In this document: piece after piece, positions 1 through 11,451 of the stretch
Layout: the number at the start of each line of letters is the position of its first letter
Position numbering within the stretch: position 1 is the stretch's first letter
Assembly: GCA_036346405.1 (NCBI GenBank)
Contig: CM070563.1
Location: 32,911,298-32,975,297 of the forward strand
Source of the DNA: Phyllostachys edulis
Lineage: Eukaryota > Streptophyta > Magnoliopsida > Poales > Poaceae
DNA length: 64,000 nucleotides
Direction of reading: 5' to 3'
Translations under genes and position numbers: made by a program
The notes under the pieces: model-generated
Told to the model about the DNA's origin: nothing
Seen by the model: only the letters and a program-made list of their open reading frames with translations
Database searches by the model: none

Positions 1-573
1 GATCTGTTTGTGGTTTGGATCTCCCTTTGAGGCCCAGATATCTTTAGTCTTTTGGACCTCTTGTCCACGGGACCTCTTTTGTGTTTAGACCTTTGTGGTC
101 TAGACCTCCCGCTATGCTTTGAACCTCCTTTAGGTTCAGACCTCCTGTGTTGTGTTTGGATCTTTGTAGTCCGGACCTCCTCTTTTGTGTTTAGACCTTG
201 GTGGTCTAGACTTCCTCCTTGTGTTTGGACCTTTGTGGTCAAGACCACTGTTGTCTTCAGACCCTTTGTCCTTAAGACCTCCCCGGTTGTCTTAGGACTT
301 ACGGTCCTTAGATCTCCTCGAGACCCCCCTCTACTCGAACCATTCCTTTAACCTTATGTTCACCCTTTGACCTGCCTTTGCCCCGCTTTCTAAAGTCGCT
401 TGATGTGGGTTGAATCACATTAAATGTTTGCCACTACCTTTGTACTCTTTTCTACTTTTGTCACATCCCTAGCTTTTTTATCCTTTTTCGCACCTTGTGG
501 CAAAGGTGCCTTTGTATCGATGCCTTGAATCTGACGCCCCTTTTGTTACAAAGGTCCCTATTCTCCCTTTCTC

Positions 574-582
574 TTTAAATAG
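574..582 (+). promoter_or_regulatory. TATA-like box of the 5' LTR
   Basis: TTTAAATAG lies in a pyrimidine-rich tract, and the same motif recurs at the equivalent site in the 3' LTR (18783-18791). Its place in the LTR, about 2.3 kb before the primer binding site, fits a U3 core promoter. Transcription is inferred, not shown. Confidence 0.5.
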
Positions 583-2711
583 GGCACCAGGGGCCTCCAT
601 TTGCTCCTGTTCGTCATTTCTTCCCTCCCTCTTTCTCTCGGTCCGGAGAAGCTCTCCAGGCTCCTCTAGTTCGGACCTCCTTGAGTCCGAGCCCTTCTTC
701 TTGGACCTCCCTCCCGTGGAATTTCCTCCCTCTCGACCTCCTCCTTCCTTCTTGTTGGACCTCCCCTTCAGGATCTTTCCTTTCGTTTTGCTAGTTCTTT
801 TCGGGTTCCTTTTTGAGCTGCTTTATTTAGTTGTTTTCTTTGCAACGTGTAGATTCCGTGGGTACTAAGGAGCTTGAAGATCCAGCAGCCCCGGTTGAAG
901 CTCAGCAGCCCGCCATTGAAGGCAAGTCATGGGACCTTTGATCATCTTGATCCCATTTGCAAAAGTATTTTGATTTATTAAACTTGCATTGCTATTTGTA
1001 TAAAATGGTTTGGGCTCTAGTTAAATACCTACTGGTTTTATGCCTCCTCGTCTATTTGGTAATCCATATGTTGACATGTTACCTTTGACAACCTTAGGAT
1101 GGTACTGTTAGTTGGTCTTGTTTTGCTATTGCCAACATGGGTATCGTTCTTGCTTAGCCTTGCTCTAGTAGACGTGGGTCTCCTCTTGAATCATCATTAT
1201 TGTTTAATCTTGACTAATGAATTATGGAACTTTGGTTGGTGCCACTGATAAGCAACTAGGGTTGAAGCCATAGTTGTGTTGTTTGTGGTCGAGACCACTT
1301 TAAAATATGTTGTGCCAGACTGGTGGTCTTTGGCGAGTTGAACCTAAAAGTCGTTTTGTTTCAGGCGAGTTGGCTGAGGCGAGTAGTGGGTGCTCCAAGG
1401 GTTGAAGCCATGGAGTCACCTAGGTGATCCAAGGGGTAGCCATGGAGTCACCTGGTGCCCCAAGTTGTCGCTGGGTCACATTTGGGTTGTGGAATGCCTC
1501 GCTGAGCAGACCATTTAAGGATCGAACCTTGGGAGCCATTGATCTGGGCCAAACTGCAACCACATGTCCACTATGGGTGGACCGAGTAATAACTGGTCTT
1601 GTTCGATTCGGTTCCAAGGTAGAGGAGGTGTTGATGGAGCACCATGGCTTAAGAGGGGCCACCGGTGCTAGACGCACACCGTGAGGGCGAAACCTTAATG
1701 TTGGTGATCGAGTCGAGCAGACCTTGTAAAGCCCTGGTAGTCTCCACTTGATTCGCATGTCTAAGGTAACGTGTGAAATATCAGCGACTACCTCTTGTGG
1801 GTAAAGTTGTGCACCTCTGCAGAGTGTAAATCCGTTCAATGGCGCGTCCTCTGCTATGGACATGCCCGGAGATTTCAATGAGGGTAGAATTCTTTTTGTG
1901 AAATTGTGTACCTCCTGGGCGTTTTGGTGAGAGGTCATGGCTTGTGCCTCGAAGAGACCTTGGCCGGCTCCAGAGGGGTCATGGCTGGGCTCACAAAGTG
2001 GTCTAGGGGCTGGTCTTGTGGTGCTCTGGAGTGGGTGCTCCAGAGAGGTTTGGGTTGGTGCCTTGGGTGTGAGTGGGTGCTCACTGTCCCCTTTAAAAAT
2101 CAAATGTACTTATGTATTACGCTTAACTTAAGCTTTGCAATCTATTATGTTATTTACTGTCACTTTGGCTTTACGCAAACTAACCTTACAGCTCACTTTG
2201 TCAAGCCATGCATGATTATTACTTGCATACCTTACCCATGGCTTGCTGAGTACATTCGAGGTACTCATTGGCTTGTGCCCTGCTGTTTGATCGCCAGAGG
2301 TTGGAGTTCCAGTGGTCCAAGCTCTCGGGAGGGAGCACCCTTGAAGACCTTTGCGAGGGGTGACGCCCTCCACTTGGTAGCATGTGGGCTGGCCGAATGG
2401 ACCTTGTGTTTTTGTCTTCGCCTCCATTGTGTTGGTGTTCTCGCTTGTTGTTAGCCTTTAGTGGCACCCCCTGCACAAACCTTCGCCATAAAGCCACTTG
2501 TTAATATATGTGTTATTCGGTTTGTCTTCTCTTTAAGCTTGTTGTATGGATTTGATTACACTGTGTGGGTTACTGTGCGAGCTAGCCAATTTGATCCTCG
2601 GGACTAGCTCGGTGCAGAGGCAGACCTCCGTGAAGTCCCACGGGACTTGGCACAGGAGATCTGTCGGACCTCCCCGTGATATACTGTTGAGGTGCTCTGG
2701 CGGGTTATTGG

Positions 2712-2851
2712 CCAAGACCTCCAGAGGTCTTGATGACCTCTGGGAGGTCTCGTGGTCAAGACCTCCAGAGGTCTTGAGGGCCTCTGGGAGGTCCCGCACC
2801 TCCTCGGGCAGCACCGAGCGGTACTACCGCTCCTCCATGCGGTAGTACCGC
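2712..2851 (+). repeat. Inverted-repeat cluster near the LTR end
   Basis: Two tandem copies of a unit of about 46 bp (near 2712 and 2757) each contain AAGACCTCCAGAGGTCTT, which has 8-bp arms. A 13-bp perfect hairpin follows: GCGGTACTACCGC (2818-2830), an 8-base loop, then GCGGTAGTACCGC (2839-2851). The 3' LTR has one copy of the 46-bp unit and the same hairpin. The cluster lies 60-200 bases before the primer site, so it would be part of the transcript leader. Confidence 0.8.
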
Positions 2852-2917
2852 AACTCAAAAAAAAAGGAAGGTCCTCCCGGACCTTTGCTGTACATCACAG
2901 GGTGGGACGTCACAAAG

Positions 2918-2930
2918 TGGTATCGAGCTC
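2918..2930 (+). other. Primer binding site
   Basis: TGGTATCGAGCTC begins three bases after the LTR end. It resembles the initiator-tRNA-Met complement TGGTATCAGAGC used by many plant LTR elements. The nested minus-strand relative has the same motif at 13157-13170. Confidence 0.8.
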
Positions 2931-3470
2931 CATGCCGATCGAGGGGCGAACCTTTGTTAGCGAGGACGCTTTAGTCTGCTTCAAAAGCTATTTTCTAAAT
3001 CAAACCAACTTAAAATTTGATTGGTGGTTCTTTTCTTATCTTGTTCCGATCTGTCCTCAACTTGATTCATTCCTTTCTTCTCTTGAGCTATCCTTTTCTT
3101 GGCTTCTTCTTGGCTTCTTGTATCTTACCCTTTCTGGAAACTTTGTTTCTAAGCTCAAAATGACCTCCTCATCTCAGCAATCTTGTTAGGTCTGGCCTTG
3201 TTTTAAGTGGACCACCCCTATAGGTTAAGTTTAGTAGTGCTGTCTTTAGGCTACCCTTTTGTTTTTAGCATCGCTTAGCCTAGTGTCTAGGGTCTTTTGT
3301 TGAGTTTTCTTGCCTCTTAGTAGCTTTTGGCTACTAGTTCTCTTCGGGTTAACCTACTTTTCCCTACCTAGAATGTTCCATCTATCTTCCTCTGTCTTAA
3401 CTCACCTTTGGTGCTTTTCCCTCTCACCTTTGTGCTTGCTTTTCTCACCTTTTAAACCAGAGAAGCTTCT

Positions 3471-4700
3471 TGCAGATGGTTCGGACCGGCATTCAAGAAG
3501 TCGAGTGAGCCGAGGACCTCCTTTGTCACCACCTCTTCCTCCAAAGAAGACTCGCCGGCAAAGTTTGGAGCAGCTTTATGGCAGCCAAGCTCAAATGATG
3601 AGTGCCATGATGCGAGAACATGAGTCGATGATGGCCCAACAAAATCGAGACAATTGTTGTTCTCCTCGCCTTGGTGAACTGTAATAGTCAGCAATTGCAG
3701 TGCAGCCTTCAACTCCAGCTTTTTCCTCACGAAATTGGTGGACTTCTTAAGGACCCGACCTTCGACATTCTCTAGCTCCCTGAGCCCTTGGATGCCGAGG
3801 ATTGGCTGCGGTCAACAGAGAAGAAGCTTACCATTGCCCAAAGGCAAATGACAAGTGAAAAGGTTTTGTATGCAACTCACCAAATTGAAGGCTCAAAGCA
3901 GCAGAGTGGTGGGAGAACTTTTGTGCCGCCCATGCACTCACCACGAGCATCACTTGACTGAGTTTTCGTGAAGCCTTCGCCATTCTCATGTTCCAGATGG
4001 GATGGTAGAAATGAAGAAGAACGAAGTTTCGCGAGTTAAAGCAAGGAAGCTTGTCAGTAAGTGATTATCTCAACAAATTCACTCAGCTGGCACGCTATGT
4101 TCCAGAGGATATTGCCACAGATGAAGCCAAGCAGAAGAAGTTCAAGCGAGGACTCAACCCCAGTCTGAAGGTTCAGGTTATTAGCAAAGACTATGCAGAT
4201 TTTCAGCATCTGGTAAACAAGGGCTTATTGATTGAAGAATCTCGAAAAGAACTTGCAGAGACATTCAAGAGGAAGATGTCACAGCCCAGAGCTTATCAAA
4301 GACCTCCCCAGCGAACCAAGATGTCTGAACAACACCAGTTTTTGGGACCTCCGGTTGAGTTCGGGACCTCTACAGCAGCGCCCTATCCAGATGCTCAGAG
4401 TTCGACAAAGAACCAAGAAATTTTAACACCATGTATGCTGAAGGTATCCAGTGCTTCAACTGTCAGCAGTGGGGTCATTTCGCCAAGCACTGCCCTCAAC
4501 CCCGCCAATGGAACCAAGCCCTTCCCCAAGCTTCAAGGCAAGCCATCGACCTCCGGTTCGGCCGCAAAGCGGTGAATTGTGTTCTGTCAGGACCAAGCCC
4601 ACTGCTCAGATCTCTTCCCCGTAAGTCTCGGGTTAGTGTTTTGGTAGTTTGGTTTTGTCTCACTCAAAGAGGAAGTTGCTGGAAGAGTGAGTGAAACCCA
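3471..4700 (+). pseudogene. gag of the plus chromovirus (frameshifted)
   Basis: The gag polyprotein would form the virus-like particle. The N-terminal part (about 3471-3684) has a proline-rich stretch followed by a Met-rich segment. Remnants of the retrotransposon gag domain follow (about 3780-4020). A clean frame then runs 4051-4575, with residues such as YLNKFTQLARYVPED and a Lys/Arg-rich tail. The zinc knuckle CFNCQQWGHFAKHC is complete (CX2CX4HX4C), but it sits in another frame, starting at about 4431. At least two frameshifts therefore separate the parts. The gag of the nested minus element matches it region by region. No pol follows: after about 4700 the sequence goes straight to the 3' LTR. 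Confidence 0.82.
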
Positions 4701-4765
4701 TTCCCCTGACCCATTCTTTAGTAAGCACGAATCTCGGGGTCGAGATTCTCTTTAAGGGTGTAGGT
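4701..4765 (+). other. Internal 3' end with polypurine-tract position
   Basis: This short stretch between gag and the 3' LTR is where pol would lie in a complete element. It ends GGTCGAGATTCTCTTTAAGG and then GTGTAGGT before the LTR start. The same stretch, slightly changed, precedes the 3' LTR of the minus element. The pol deletion therefore kept the sequence needed for plus-strand priming. Confidence 0.6.
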
Positions 4766-4901
4766 TGTAACGCCCCGCTTTTCCTGAGTTTTAAAAATTA
4801 AAAATAACCATTTGGTTTTGGTGAGAGTTTAAAGCTTAACCTGAGTTTTCAAAAGAAGCTTTAATTGACTAATCTAAACTTGAACTAAATCTGTTCGGTT
4901 C
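4766..4901 (+). repeat. 3' LTR of the plus element, first 136 bp
   Basis: It starts TGTAACGCCCC and aligns loosely with the start of the minus-strand LTRs (complement of 8155 downward). It is cut at 4901 by insertion of the minus-strand element and resumes at about 16938. The last five bases, GGTTC, are the expected target duplication. Confidence 0.8.
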
Positions 4902-7184
4902 TGTGACGACCCACCTCGTGATGTACCGCAAGAGGTCCGGAGGACCATTTTTTTTTGCGCCAAGTCACCACGGAAGGATGTGGAAGCACCGCATGAAGCT
5001 TTACCGAGGAGGTCTCACAGACCTCCCAGAGGTCTTATGACCTCCCGGAGGTCTTGGTCTCCATCGACCTCCCAGAGGTCTTGAGGACCTCCCGGAGGTC
5101 GTGGCCGCCACCGCCTGGAGCACCTCCAGCACATCACCAAGAGAGGTCCGGCAGACCTCCCAGCTAAACCCAGAGGACCTCCCGGTGGTCCCGCCTGCAT
5201 CCGAGCTAGTCCCAGACAATCGAGCTAGCTCGCACAAGAACACAAGCCAATACCACAACCACGAGGTCAAACAAAGATGAAGGCATAAATAGAACTTATA
5301 TAATAGGACCTTATGGTCAAGCTTGTTAACAAGAGGTCTGCCATCAAGGCTTACAAAACCAACGAAGACTTACAATCATGCATAATGAGCTCTAGGGCTC
5401 AAACACCAAAACACGCAGGCCATCCAACAAGCACCACAGTCGTCGGGTGGAGGACGCCCTAGGCATCTTAGTCGTCAAGAACTCCTCCTCGAAGAGGTCT
5501 CAGACCGCCTCGCACTTGGTCATCCTCAAAATCTGCTTTGACACGTGGCTTAAGCCATGAGTACTTGGAATGTACTCAAGAAGTCACAGAGAGCAAAGAT
5601 GCAATAATATTCATGCAAGGACTTACCAATGGAGAGTCAGATGGTTAGTTTATAAAGCCAAGTTTGACAATAATAGCAATAATAGATTGAAAGGCAGCAA
5701 GGTAAAACCATAATACATAATACTTTTGATGTTTTAATAAAAGGTGGAGTGAGCACCAACTCACGGCCACAACCAAAAATTGGGGGAGGTCTGATCACAC
5801 CAGTGGCCAGGTCCTCACCCAAAACCCACTCTGAACACCCATTCCAGAGGTCCAAACCAACCCCCGACTACTACCCGAGCCAACCTTGACCCCTCTCGAG
5901 CCGCCAAGGTCTCTTCGAGGCAAAGCCAAAGCATCTCGCTGAAGTGTCCAAAGGGCACAAGCTTTTGAAACATCTACCCTTGCACCATTTCACCGAGCAT
6001 GTCCATGACCAAGGACGTGGCTATTCGAATAGATCTTTTACTCGCAGAGGTGTATAACTTACCCACAATCCACGATCTCTAGCGGATGGGTTCCGGCCAC
6101 CCTTGCTCACTTCCTAAGGTGAGCAGCCTAGAGAGCGCAAAGGCCTTTACAAAGCTTTGAACTGACTAGGGCTGCCCGCTAAGGTTTCGCAATCCCCTCA
6201 AGTGGTCTAGAAATCCACGGTTATGGGTGCCCTCTTGCGCCAACTAATCACACGCTCAACCAAAACAGCCCCAAGCCATCTCATTGCTAATTATTCAGCC
6301 TGCACCATTCCCATAAAATGATCTTGTGGTTGCACTAATTGGCCCAGCTCAACAGAACACAAAGTGAAGTCCTTAATTGTGCTAAGGCAAGACTTCCACA
6401 ATCCAAAGGTGCACAAGACCCACTACTCACTCCTGCCTTCTTGCCTTAGCAAAACAATTTGTATTAGCCCATGCCAAAAGACCACCCACCTGGCACACAA
6501 ATTTTAACCAAGTGGTCTCACACCACAATCGACACAGCTTAGGCATCCCGCCATAGTCGCTCAACAATGGCACCAACCACACATTTCATAACTTATTAGT
6601 CAAGATTATTAGAGATGAAGCATGATACGCTCAAACCACGCTTAAGCGAGGCTATATAAGACCCACGGCCCCATGTTGGCAAATAACAGAGAACACCAAC
6701 TAAATTACCCACCCTAAGGCTCACAAGGTGAACATGACAACATGATGGAGACAAGGTATAAAGGAGGCATAACAGACAAGTAGGTAAGTAACTATAGCCC
6801 AAACCATTTTCTTATAAACATAGCCATGCAGATAATTTAAACCGAAATACATTTGCAAAACTTGGTTCAAGATGATCAAAAGGAGGTCTATGGCTTGCCT
6901 TGGTCAAGCAAAGGAGAGCCTTCTGCAAAGAAGAGTCGGGTCCAAAATCTCCTCGAACTCGTGATCTACACGTCGCAAGAGAACCAAATAAGCAAAACCA
7001 CACTAAGCCAGAGAACAACAAAAGAACCAAAAAGGAACTCAAACCAACTCAGCCAAAAGGAAACCAAGAGGCTTAACACCGCCTCAAAGAGCTCCTGGGG
7101 AGGGTCTTGCGCAAGGAAGAACCGAGCAGAGGAGGCAGGGAAGGAAGAAATGAGCAAAAGATTACAAAGGCCTGCCCTCCCAGG

Positions 7185-7194
7185 CTATATATAG
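7185..7194 (-). promoter_or_regulatory. TATA box of the minus LTR
   Basis: CTATATATAG lies in the same position in both minus LTRs (also 15467-15476), downstream of the repeat-rich block when read on the minus strand. This fits an LTR core promoter. Confidence 0.6.
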
Positions 7195-7605
7195 CCGGAG
7201 TTGGTGGAGTGCACCAAGAAAAAGGTTCAATGACGTGTAGGCAATCGGGACAACTAGGGCAAGGCTTGCCCTAAAAGAATTGAAATAAAGTACCTCAGAT
7301 GTGACTGCATTTAATGTGACCCGACACCTATTAAATGCGCACAGAGTTCTGAGGCAAGAGCAATAATTACAAGGTGAAGAGGGGCTGGCAAGTGGGGCCA
7401 GTCAAAAAGGGTGCACCACTGGTCAAAGAGGTGGCCCCACCGCAAAAGGGTCATTCCCGCCAAAGACCACTGCGAGGTCCTGGGCAAGAGGTCCAAGACA
7501 CTCAAAGGGGGAGGTCCTGGACAGGAGGTCCAAGGACTCAAGAAGAGGTCCTGGACAAGAGGTCCTCAAAGCTCACAACGAGGAGGCCCTGACACTCGGA
7601 CCTGC

Positions 7606-7735
7606 ACGTCTGAGCGGCTAGATCTCAACAAGGGGAGGTCTGAGCGGCTAGATCTCAACAAGGGGAGGTCTGAGCGGCTAGATCTCAACAAGGGGAGGTC
7701 TGAGCGACTAGATCTCAACAAGGGGAGGTCTGAAA
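7606..7735. repeat. Minisatellite, about 31 bp x 4
   Basis: Units of the form GAGGTCTGAGCGGCTAGATC plus TCAACAAGGG repeat four times with almost no divergence. The partner LTR has about six of these units plus a longer type. The near identity suggests recent slippage or unequal exchange. Confidence 0.88.
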
Positions 7736-8155
7736 GAAGCAAAACCAAGCGTGGCTTGGGGGGGGCCAAAGAGGTTTTTGAAACACAAACCCGAGCTGGG
7801 TCCTTGACAGGAAAACCCCAAGCAAGCGATAGGTTTCGAACAGAGGGGAGATGTGAGAGAGGTCTGGATCTCAAAGAGATTCAAACCAACAAGGGAAGTT
7901 AAGAGAGAGAGAAGAGGCGAACCAGGGGCACACAGAAAGGCTTCGGAGAACCACAACCCGAGGGCGGCAAAGACACCACAGAGAGCCACAACCAAAGAAG
8001 GAACACCAACAACGACTTAGTTAAGGTTTGATTAATTCCAATTGAACTCTCCAGATTCAAAAATCTCAAAGTTAAGCTTTGGATTCTCAATAAAGCCAAA
8101 TGGTTACTTTTATTTTGAAAACTTGGCAAGGACTTAAAAGAAAACAGACGTTACA

Positions 8156-8183
8156 AACCTTCACCCTTAAGGGAATCTCGACC
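8156..8183 (-). other. Polypurine-tract region before the 3' LTR
   Basis: Read on the minus strand, GGTCGAGATTCCCTTAAGGG and then TGAAGGTT abuts the LTR start TGTAACG. It corresponds to 4740-4765 of the plus element. Confidence 0.55.
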
Positions 8184-8483
8184 CTAGAGATTCAGCCGAG
8201 CTAGGGAATTGGTGGGGAACTCCTTCCCGAGGTCCTCTTCTCGTTCCCATGTTGCCTCGGCCGAGTGGTTGCTCCATTGCACCTTGCACAACCTTGATGG
8301 TCTTGCTCTCGTAACTCTCTCGGACACGCCCAAAATCTTGATGGGGTGCTCTCTGTAAGTGAGGTCTTCTTGGAGGTCCACAACTTCTAAAGGCATTTGG
8401 TCCTCGGCATTCGCAAGCATTTCTTCAAGCTGTGACACATGGAACACATTGTGAACTCCAAAGAAGCCGAGGAGGAGGTCCAA
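8184..8483 (-). pseudogene. pol C-terminus: chromodomain-like tail
   Basis: The frame shows VFHVSQLEE, a motif usual after the integrase of gypsy elements, and then KVQWSNHSAEATWEREEDL, which resembles the end of a chromodomain (KVQW..H....ATWE.E). In chromoviruses this domain is thought to steer integration to modified chromatin. The frame is continuous for 99 residues but separated from the integrase by frameshifts near 8480-8570. Confidence 0.8.
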
Positions 8484-8714
8484 CTGTAGGTTACTTCACC
8501 CCTTCTGCAAGGATGGAAAGGGTCCAATAAATCTTGGAGCAAGCTTCCCACTAACTCTGAACATTGCATACCTTTGAGAGGTGAAACTTTGAGGTAGACT
8601 CGGTCTCCTGGGACAAAAGCTAGGTCTCGACGCCTAACATCTGCGTAGCTCTTTTGCCTAGTTTGGGCCGTCTTTAACTTCTCCTAATTGATCTCACTTG
8701 ATCCTCGGCTTCTT

Positions 8715-9500
8715 TCAGAGTCCTGCCAAGAACTTGGCCTTCACCCGATTCTGTCGAAAGACAAGGAGTCCTACACTTTCTCCCATAAATAGCTTCAAAA
8801 GGGACATTTGGAGACTCACTTGGTAGTCTGTATTATAGGAAAATTCCAGATATGGTAACATCTTGTCCCAACTAGATTGTCTTTCTAGAGCGCAAGCTCT
8901 CAAAGATGTCCTCAAGGACTTGGTTAACTCTCTCGGTTTGGCCATCTGCTTGAGGGTGGTCTGTCAGACTAAAGTTGAGGCTCGGTGCCCAAGGCATCAT
9001 GTAGCTTTTGCCAAAACTTGGAGGTGAATTGAGATCCTCTGTCTCGAGACTATCTTCTTTGGAACTCCATGAAGGCACACCACTTTTGCCATGTAGATTT
9101 CGCTAGCTTGTCTCGAGAATAAGTAGTCTTCACAGAATAAAGTGAGCCATTTTTGTTAATCTATCCACTATGACCCAAATAGAATCAAAACCAGCTTGGG
9201 TACGAGGTAAACCAAGAATAAAATCCATGCCGATCTCTTCCCACTTCCACTCGGGTATGGGTAAGGGCACTAAAAGTCCTCCGTGTCTTTGGTGCCTCGC
9301 TTTAACTTTTGGCAAGTGTCACATTTGGCTACAAAATCTGCTATTTCCTTCTTCATTTTCGCCACCAAGACAATTCCTTGACATCTTGGTACATTTTGTA
9401 ACTCCCGGATGTATAGAATACAAAGCTTCATGGGCTTCTTTAAGTATTATACCCTTGAGCTCCGTGTTATTGGGCACACAGAGCCTCTTATCAAACCGCA
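8715..9500 (-). pseudogene. pol: integrase (broken)
   Basis: Read from high to low coordinates, a damaged zinc-binding region (with a SIHPG-type stretch, about 9500-9319) is followed by the catalytic core: WEEIGMDFILGLPRT and IVDRLTKMAHF (9130-9315), then DHPQADGQTERVNQVLED (8872-9078). These are the usual core motifs of Ty3/gypsy integrase, which joins the cDNA to host DNA. Stops and frame changes between 9130 and 9078, and near 8945, break the reading frame, so the copy cannot make a full enzyme as read here. Confidence 0.87.
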
Positions 9501-10165
9501 TCGCACCTAGGTCATCTATAGAAAACCTTGCGCCTTTCCCTTCTCTTATGTTGGTCTTGATCTCTTGGATGCCAAGATCTCCATCTTGGGCCTTGATCTG
9601 CTTTTTGCAAGGTAGGTTGCACTTCAAGAGTTGCCAAAACCCTTCTTCCACTAACTCAAGTCTAAGCTTCAAGAATTCTTCATACAAGGCAGGTTGGCTC
9701 TCCTTAACCATCAAAGTATTGACATAAACTTTTCTGCTCAAAGCATCTGCCACCACATTGGCCTTGCCCTGGGTGGTAGTGAATTCCCACATTGTAGTCC
9801 TTAATAAGCTCAAGCCACCTTCTCTGCCTCAAATTCAAATCTGCTTGTGTAAAGATGTACTTTAGGCTTTTGTGGTCAATGTAAATTTCACACCTATTAC
9901 CAATGAGGTAATGGCGCCAAATTTTTAAGGCATGAACCACAATGACCAACTCTAAGTCATGAGTAGGGTAGTTTGCTTCATGAGGCTTCAACTGCCTTGA
10001 AGCGTAAGCTACCACTTTTCTTTCTGCATTAGAACACACCAAGTCCTTGCTTTGATGCATCACAATAAACTTCAAATCTTTCCCGACATCCGGAAGAACC
10101 AAAAGCTGGGCAGAGGTCAACTTTCTCTTGAGCTCTTGGAAGCTCTGTTCACAACTGAGGTCCAA
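9501..10165 (-). pseudogene. pol: RNase H and connection region
   Basis: The motifs ASRQLKPHEANYPTHDLE and IYIDHKSLKYIF (10165-9800) mark the RNase H that degrades RNA template during reverse transcription. ANVVADALSRK, at the start of the next frame, marks its end. The segment YNVGIHYHPGQGQ corresponds to a motif usually read as YHPGKAN, so a frameshift lies there, near 9770. The following frame (9319-9813) runs on toward the integrase zinc-binding region. Confidence 0.87.
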
Positions 10166-10183
10166 AGGAACTTTTTTCTTTCT

Positions 10184-10964
10184 TTAACAAATGAGTGAGA
10201 GGTTTTGCAATCCGGGAGAAGCCTTCAATAAACCTTCTGTAATAACCGCCATGCCAAGAAAACTTTGAACTTGAGGCACGGTCCTAGGGGGTTCCCAATT
10301 GAGCACATCTTGAACCTTACTAGGGTTGACAGACACTCCTTCTTTTGACAAAACATGCCCCAAAAAGACCACTTCTTTTAGCCAAAACTCACACTTACTA
10401 AATTTGGCAAAGAGCTGATGAGCTCTCAGCTTTTCCAAAACCGAAAAGAGATGGCTTGTATGCTCCTCTTCACTCTTGGAATACACTAGAATGTCGTCAA
10501 TAAAGACAATGACAAACTTGTCTAGGTACTCCATGAACACTCGGTTCATCAAATTCATGAAATAGGCAGGGCATTGGTCAGCCCAAAAGACATGACAAGG
10601 AATTCAAATAACCCATACCTAGTTGAAAAAAGCTGTCTTAGGATGTCTTCCTTGCGAATCTTAAGTTGGTGATATCCTGTTCTCAAATCTATCTTGGAAA
10701 ACACAACACCCCTTCAATTGATCAAATAAATCATCAATTCTTGGCAAAGGATACTTGTTCTTGATGGTGACATCATTGAGAGCTCTGTAGTCCACACACA
10801 TCCTCCTGAGTGCCATCCTTTTTAGGCACAAAATCACTGGGCTCCCCAAGGTGAAGAGCTAGGTCTAATAAAACCCTTGCTCTGCAAGTCTTCCAACCGC
10901 TTTTCAACTCCACATGATCATCAACATGCAATCTGTAGGGCCTTTTGGAGATGGGGAGGTCCAC
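10184..10964 (-). pseudogene. pol: reverse transcriptase (broken)
   Basis: The part before the active site has DYRALNDVTIKNKYPLPR and IDDLFDQLKG (10661-10849). The catalytic segment has FIDDILVYSK within 10184-10558, followed by LRAHQLFAKFSKCEFW and FLGHVLSKEGV, the usual thumb-side motifs. The catalytic YxDD-type motif is present as FIDD. The frame is broken between 10661 and 10558 and again near 10184. A glycine-rich stretch before the catalytic motif is missing from any continuous frame. Confidence 0.88.
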
Positions 10965-11199
10965 AGGACAAGGTTTATGACAAACTCAAGGTCTCTGTCT
11001 GGGGCATTCCCAGGAGCTCATCAGGAACACATCCACAAATTCTTTAACAACAGGACATCCTCCAAAACTTGAACTTGAGCACTACAAGATAGGGCTCCTT
11101 GGAGTTTCTCCGAGGTGGCCGAAAACTTCACAAAGGCACCACTAGGGCTGGTCAAAGAGATACTTTTGCCACTACAATCCAACATGGCATGGTGGTTAG

Positions 11200-11451
11200 C
11201 TAGCCACCCATGCCCAAGATCACATCTAGGGACCCGTGTCCAAAAGGATAAGGTTGGCTAGAAATTCTACTCCTTCTATGACCATTTTCACTTGTGGACA
11301 ACCCCGGTTCGTGCTTAGTTCTCGAGTCGGGATTGAACCAACAAGGTAGACTTAAGAGCAACAACTCAAACCGGTGCTTTGTAGCAAAACTCCGAGAAAT
11401 AAACGAATGGGAAGCTCCAGAGTCAAATAAAACTACGGTACACTGCATCAA
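11200..11451 (-). pseudogene. pol: aspartic protease
   Basis: VVLFDSGASHSFIS is the retropepsin active-site motif (DSG). The later segment GHGSLDVILGMGG resembles FDVILGMDWL of relatives, with its last residues altered by a frame change. This enzyme would cut the gag-pol polyprotein. It lies between the zinc knuckle of gag and the RT, as expected. Confidence 0.82.

Larger units (their letters stand above)
1..2914 (+). repeat. 5' LTR (left part missing)
   Basis: This repeats the sequence at about 18195-21102 with many small indels and rather few substitutions. It ends with GTCACA directly before a tRNA-like primer binding site. The left half is densely packed with the heptamer GACCTCC. The right half holds a second hairpin-rich block. 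Roughly the first 1.4 kb of the LTR is outside the window. Open frames within it (for example 497-868) are chance frames in LTR sequence. Confidence 0.88.
4902..8155 (-). repeat. 3' LTR of the minus chromovirus (3254 bp)
   Basis: The LTR is bounded by TGTGACG (4902) and CGTTACA (8155), read on the plus strand. It is about 500 bp shorter than its partner at 13172-16937, mostly because it has four minisatellite units where the partner has about eleven of two kinds. Confidence 0.87.

Noticed and set aside
497..868. 123-codon open frame near the left edge
   Set aside because: It lies wholly inside the LTR, is Phe/Leu/Pro-rich from pyrimidine tracts, and the copy at 18810-19089 has different frame breaks. 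It is not a conserved gene.
2818..2851. 13-bp hairpin as a transcription terminator or tRNA-like gene
   Set aside because: There is no U-tract use of this kind in plant nuclear genes and no tRNA box; it is part of the LTR leader.
7606..7735. Regular repeats as a CRISPR array
   Set aside because: Units abut with no unique spacers, and the setting is a plant LTR.
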